Shown: piece after piece, positions 32,555-35,928 of the stretch
Layout of the letters: the number at the start of each line of letters is the position of its first letter
Numbering within the stretch: the first letter of the stretch is position 1
NCBI RefSeq assembly: GCF_001613345.1
Contig: NZ_BDCE01000031.1
Coordinates: forward strand, 1 to 35,928
Length of the DNA stretch: 35,928 nucleotides
Reading direction: 5' to 3'
Source of the DNA: Nocardia uniformis NBRC 13702
GTDB taxonomy: Bacteria; Actinomycetota; Actinomycetes; Mycobacteriales; Mycobacteriaceae
Notes under the pieces: model-generated
Databases searched by the model: none
What the model was told of the DNA's origin: nothing
The model's input: the letters and a program-made list of their open reading frames with translations, nothing else
Position numbers and translations under genes: made by a program

Positions 32555-33459
32555 CAGCGTCGCGCCAGTTCATGGATCCCGCTGGCCATCTCGGCATCAC
32601 CGCGCACGGAGGGGTGGAACGGAATCGCATTCGGATCGCGGGGATCCTGGAAGTCGTTGATCCAGGAATCTTCCGTGCACAGTCCGTGACCGGCGGTCGC
32701 CCGGCGCGCATCGAAGAAGTCGATATCGAGCAATCGCGCGGCCTCGCGCTGTGCGCGGTCGAGCCGATCCACAAATTCGATAGCGGCCCGTCCGCGTGGC
32801 TGCACGAACCGTACGACGCCGAATGCGTTGAAGCACACGGTGTCCTGACCGGCAGGAAACAGTTCGGGGTATCCGACCATGACAATGCGCGCATTCGGCG
32901 CGTAGTACTTCACGTACTCGACCACACTGCGAATTCGTGCCGCGTAGGCCGTACCGGTCACTTCGCGGAAGTCGGGGATGCGGCCCTGATCGGCGGCCTC
33001 GGTGCCACACCCCTCGATGAGGTTGAGTACGCACTGCTGCAGGGCGAACCACATGGTGGTCTCGTGGGCGCCCCAGCGATCATTGAGACCGAATTGCAGT
33101 GTCACCAATTCGGTACGCGGACCGAACGCGCCCTCCTTGTCGGCCTGCTTGGTCTCCCACACCGCCGTATAGCTCGGCGGAGTGTCGAGCGATGCTCCCG
33201 GGCACGACATATCGAGGTAGTCCGATGTCCCGGCCACGCCCATCAAAGCGCTCAGCTGGGTAGGCCACGAGGTCTCACCGTGCCAGCACTTCAGGGTGTC
33301 GGATTCGAGAATCCAGGCATTGGAGCTGAATGAATCACCAAGAATGACAAGCTCTTTGCCCTCGGGCGTATCCGCCGCGCTCACCGCTGACCCACTCATC
33401 GACGCGGCGACCGCCAGCGCCGCCGCGCATAGCCAGCGCGCGCCGATCTTCTTTCCCAC
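32554..33459 (-). CDS. Secreted SGNH/GDSL-family hydrolase
   Basis: The 301-residue protein has a signal peptide (1 to about 28, SGSAVSA-AD) and the SGNH blocks: GDSF with Ser43, a Gly in the CPGASLD region, FGLNDRWG (Asn/Asp block III) and FHPSVRGD (His282). Several cysteines suggest disulfides in the exported protein. It should act as an extracytoplasmic esterase or O-acyltransferase together with the AT3 membrane protein encoded next. The start is GTG 33459, 12 nt after the lipoprotein stop. Confidence 0.87.
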   Translation of the reverse strand: MGKKIGARWLCAAALAVAASMSGSAVSAADTPEGKELVILGDSFSSNAWILESDTLKCWHGETSWPTQLSALMGVAGTSDYLDMSCPGASLDTPPSYTAVWETKQADKEGAFGPRTELVTLQFGLNDRWGAHETTMWFALQQCVLNLIEGCGTEAADQGRIPDFREVTGTAYAARIRSVVEYVKYYAPNARIVMVGYPELFPAGQDTVCFNAFGVVRFVQPRGRAAIEFVDRLDRAQREAARLLDIDFFDARRATAGHGLCTEDSWINDFQDPRDPNAIPFHPSVRGDAEMASGIHELARR

Positions 33460-33471
33460 GGTGTCGCTACC

Positions 33472-33852
33472 TCAGTATCCGGCTCGCGGCTCGAATCCCG
33501 GATCCGACAGTGTCGGAGCGGGTTTCGTGGGTTCGGGTGGCTGCGGCCGGGTTTGCGCCGGTTGGGTCGGAACCTGCAACTGCGCGGGTGCCTCCGGGGC
33601 GGGGGCCGCCGGGGCAGGGGTCTCGGAGGCCGCGGGTGGCGGCTCCGGCGTGGGGATTTCCGTCGACGGCGCCACCGTATCGGGTGCCGCGGCAGACGAG
33701 CTCACCACGACACTGGTCGGCGTCCCGCTCGTCGGCGCGGGCTCGGAGTCGCCCCCGCCGCACGCGGTAACCATCGCTACCAGCGCCACCGCGCCGACCA
33801 CCGCGGCCACGGCCCGAACAACACCGGACCGTTTTGCGAGATTAGACCTCAT
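33472..33852 (-). CDS. Pro/Ala-rich lipoprotein
   Basis: The 126-residue protein has a lipoprotein signal peptide with lipobox VTAC (Cys about 31) followed by GGGDSEP. The mature part is low-complexity, rich in Pro, Ala, Thr and Glu (TPEPPPAASETPAPAAPAPE), and ends FEPRAGY. It looks like an unstructured cell-envelope-anchored linker rather than an enzyme. ATG 33852 follows GAGG by about 8 nt. It is the first gene of the lipoprotein-SGNH-AT3 operon. The 251-bp region to the divergent gene at 34104 shows no further genes. Confidence 0.8.
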   Translation of the reverse strand: MRSNLAKRSGVVRAVAAVVGAVALVAMVTACGGGDSEPAPTSGTPTSVVVSSSAAAPDTVAPSTEIPTPEPPPAASETPAPAAPAPEAPAQLQVPTQPAQTRPQPPEPTKPAPTLSDPGFEPRAGY

Positions 33853-34103
33853 GAAACACCTCAACCAATAACTGAAAACTATGCCGTTCACTTTTTCGGA
33901 GAGTGTAGGCACAGGCCCTGCTGCCCGGACTGATTCCCGATCTTTTCCCACCCATCGGACTTTTCCCATCCCCAACTTCCAGGGGCGCACGTCCGCCGAA
34001 CCCCCGAAGTCGGCCGTCCGGGGACCATTCGGCATGGTGTCCGGTGCGGCCTTAAGCTGACCCGAACGATCTTGTTATGGCATACCGAGGGTGGGGGATC
34101 ATC

Positions 34104-35786
34104 ATGTCCAACAGCATCGATTCGCGCTACTGGGCCCACTACCCCGCCAAGCGGAACTTCGAATCCGGCGAGGCGCCCACCACCGTCGTGCGCCGCCGCG
34201 AGCTCCCCGATCGTGTCTACGACGAGTCGTTCCGAGTCTGGGGCGGCTGGGCTCCCACCTCGGCGCTCTACGACGCGACCGATCCCCGGCCGTCCTCGGT
34301 ACCGCATCTGGTCGAGATCAGCGACGCCGAAGCCGATGAGGTGCTCGCCGCGCGATTCGGCATCGCGGCTGCCAGCCAGCAGACCGAATCTGCGATACAG
34401 GTCCCGAAACTCTCTGTGAGCGAGGCAGATTCGCTGCGCGCACACTGGGACCGCGCCGTACACACCGACGCCGAGACCGCCGCCTGCCTCGATGAGATCC
34501 TCGCACCGTTGACCCCGACGCGCGATGCCCGGCGCGCCACCGAATTCGCCTCGATGAAGAGTCTCGATTCGCTGCACCGCCAGCTCGCCGTCATGCGCTC
34601 CGAGGGAGTTTCGCTGCCGACGGCCCTGAGCACCATCAACGATATCGTCCGCTACACACTGGTTTTCGATACCGAGCAGTACACCTCCAGCACCGAGCTG
34701 ATCTCCGCTCTCCTCGCGCGCCGCGGGTACACCGTGGTGCCCGGTTCGGAGGCGAATTCCTGGAGCCACTCGCGCTACAAGGATTACCGCGCCGTCTGGA
34801 CGGCCCCCGATTCCGATATCCGGATCGAGATCCAGTTCCACACCCCGCCCAGCCTCGGCGCCCGCGAATCCAACCAGCATCTGCACGAGTTCGCGCGCCA
34901 ATCCGAACTCTGGCCCACCACAACGGGATACGGTTCGGCCGAATTCGTCCGGTACAGCTCCTGGTGGTGCATTCCCACCTCCCCGGAGAACGGTCAGGCG
35001 GTCGCCACCCTGCTCGGCTACGGCTCGATCGAAGAGGCGCTGCGCGATCTGGTGGCCGCGCCCACCCGCCTGGCGTATCTCCTGGATCTTCCCGCCGACG
35101 ACCTGCGCGGCCTGGTCCAATTGCGCCAGCTGATAGCGAATTTCGCCCGCTCCCCGCAACTCCCCCATGGATCGCGCACCCAGGACATCGCCACCGCGAC
35201 CAACGCCCTGACCCGTGCGCTGATCCCGGAAATCGACGATCCCGACGGCACCGCCGAGATCTTCGGTGTGGTCACCAATGACCTCAGCGACGCCATTATC
35301 GAAGTCCACCGCACCGCGAGGCTTTTAACAGCCTCCGCCATCATCCACCGTGGCGACCTGGACGATCATCCCCCGCTACCGACCCCCGCCCCGCCCGCCA
35401 CCGCCCAGGGGGCCGTCGCGGCGGCGGTACTTGGCCTGCCGGATACCAGAGCGCTGCGCCACAACCCGTCCCGAGCCGCCTACCGCCTCGCCTACCTGCT
35501 CGGTGTCCCGGCCCACGACCCCACCGCGCTGCTCGTCCTGAGCACGCTCCTCGAAACCTTCGTGGAGAAGGCCTACATCCCCCCACTGGGCCACACCGAC
35601 GAGCTCGTCGAGGAAACCGATCGCGTAGCCGGTGCGGCCACCCCCATAGACCCCGACCTCTACCGCGAGGCAGCGGCCGGATTCGGCCTGCCCGACTTTC
35701 TGGAGGACAGCTCCGGAATCTACCGAATCTGCTCCCGTGCAGCCGTTTTCCTATTCAAGTCGGTGCTGATACGCAGTATCGACTGA
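34104..35786 (+). CDS. Large protein with RelA/SpoT-like nucleotidyltransferase domain
   Basis: The 560-residue protein has three parts. Residues 1 to about 140 are not recognised (SRYWAHYPAKRNFESGE near the start). Residues about 145-265 resemble the RelA/SpoT-like domain found in some polymorphic toxins and phage-head-associated proteins: FASMKSLDSLHRQL, INDIVRYTLVFD (Asp180, Arg183), YKDYRAVW (Tyr225, Lys226), and IEIQFHTPPS with the presumed metal-binding Glu242, followed by QHLHEFAR. The C-terminal part (about 290-560) is helical with two related segments (PTRLAYLLDLPADDLRGLV and AYRLAYLLGVPAHDPTALLV). No secretion signal, HD hydrolase or TGS/ACT domain is present. It may make a (p)ppGpp-like alarmone, modify another nucleotide, or act as an effector. 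ATG 34104 follows GGGGGA; ATG 34077 is an alternative. Confidence 0.65.
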   Translation: MSNSIDSRYWAHYPAKRNFESGEAPTTVVRRRELPDRVYDESFRVWGGWAPTSALYDATDPRPSSVPHLVEISDAEADEVLAARFGIAAASQQTESAIQVPKLSVSEADSLRAHWDRAVHTDAETAACLDEILAPLTPTRDARRATEFASMKSLDSLHRQLAVMRSEGVSLPTALSTINDIVRYTLVFDTEQYTSSTELISALLARRGYTVVPGSEANSWSHSRYKDYRAVWTAPDSDIRIEIQFHTPPSLGARESNQHLHEFARQSELWPTTTGYGSAEFVRYSSWWCIPTSPENGQAVATLLGYGSIEEALRDLVAAPTRLAYLLDLPADDLRGLVQLRQLIANFARSPQLPHGSRTQDIATATNALTRALIPEIDDPDGTAEIFGVVTNDLSDAIIEVHRTARLLTASAIIHRGDLDDHPPLPTPAPPATAQGAVAAAVLGLPDTRALRHNPSRAAYRLAYLLGVPAHDPTALLVLSTLLETFVEKAYIPPLGHTDELVEETDRVAGAATPIDPDLYREAAAGFGLPDFLEDSSGIYRICSRAAVFLFKSVLIRSID

Positions 35787-35795
35787 CCCGCCCCA

Positions 35796-35928
35796 ACATC
35801 CCAGCGCACAACCCCCGTCATCCCGGCACACAACCCGCCCCCGTCCCGGCACACAACCACCCCTTCCCGGCGCGCAACCCACCCCATCCCGTGCGCATCC
35901 CGCCCGTCATCCCGGCGCGCTTTTGGCC
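35796..35928. repeat. Tandem array leading into an edge-truncated palindromic element
   Basis: Units of about 22 bp (CATCCCGGCACACAACC, CGTCCCGGCACACAACCACC, CTTCCCGGCGCGCAACCC) recur four or five times from 35796. From 35903 a normal left arm begins (CCCGTCATCCCGGCGCGC, TTTTGGCC) and is cut by the window end. As at copy G, the array resembles the element's own left edge. Confidence 0.8.

Noticed and set aside
33888..35309. A 473-codon minus-strand frame opposite the RelA-like gene
   Set aside because: Gly/Arg-rich shadow; the plus-strand frame has domain similarity, a ribosome-binding site and a better start.
34104..35786. Classical toxin-antitoxin pair with the RelA-like protein as toxin
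   Set aside because: The neighbouring upstream gene is a divergent lipoprotein and no small antitoxin-like gene is visible. The downstream side is cut by the window.

Overview
The window is GC-rich actinobacterial DNA and most likely comes from a Nocardia species. Three things point there: a nocardiolactone-type beta-lactone locus, a block of housekeeping genes in the same order as Mycobacterium tuberculosis Rv2228c-Rv2236c, and actinobacterial traits such as leaderless-looking GTG starts and a type A RNase P RNA. No tRNA, rRNA, transposase, integrase or CRISPR array was seen.

Layout. (1) 118-10837 is the accessory centre. A LuxR-type regulator and a lipase (both minus) lie next to a divergent beta-lactone cluster: nltA and nltB (minus) encode a two-subunit ketosynthase, and nltC, a 48-codon ORF and nltD (plus) encode the beta-lactone synthetase, a small protein and the ketoreductase. 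An alpha/beta hydrolase with a cysteine nucleophile follows. The expected route is: NltAB joins two fatty acyl thioesters into an alpha-alkyl-beta-ketoacid, NltD reduces it to the beta-hydroxyacid, and NltC closes the beta-lactone with ATP. (2) 11168-15084 holds an RNB-family ribonuclease, a small secreted protein, the RNase P RNA gene rnpB, an alpha/beta hydrolase and a truncated DUF4235 gene. (3) 15123-25832 is the conserved block: RNase H/phosphatase, zinc-ribbon coiled-coil protein, OsmC protein, Nif3-like protein, CobC, PtpA, SURF1, GerW-like protein, a seven-bladed FG-GAP secreted protein and CobD. (4) 26288-33852 holds an ECF41 sigma factor, alanine dehydrogenase, a deletion scar with remnants of an AraC regulator and an MBL-fold hydrolase, a gamma-carbonic anhydrase, a 57-codon ORF, a TetR regulator and a lipoprotein/SGNH/acyltransferase-3 operon. 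(5) 34104-35786 encodes a 560-residue protein with a RelA/SpoT-like domain.

A family of about 80-bp palindromic elements, built from two hairpin-forming arms, recurs throughout the window. There are seven complete or recognisable two-arm copies, one copy with its arms in reversed order, one half copy, and two copies cut by the window edges. They lie 3' of genes, often between convergent stop codons, and several are bordered by short tandem arrays. They account for most of the intergenic DNA over 300 bases.

The most interesting points are the triad-less NltB partner and the small ORF in the nlt operon, the LuxR regulator that has lost its ATPase and gained repetitive insertions, the Cys-nucleophile hydrolase, the palindromic repeat family, and the RelA-like protein with no visible antitoxin. 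The beta-lactone pathway itself is of a described type (nocardiolactone; compare lipstatin). The surrounding elements look less described.
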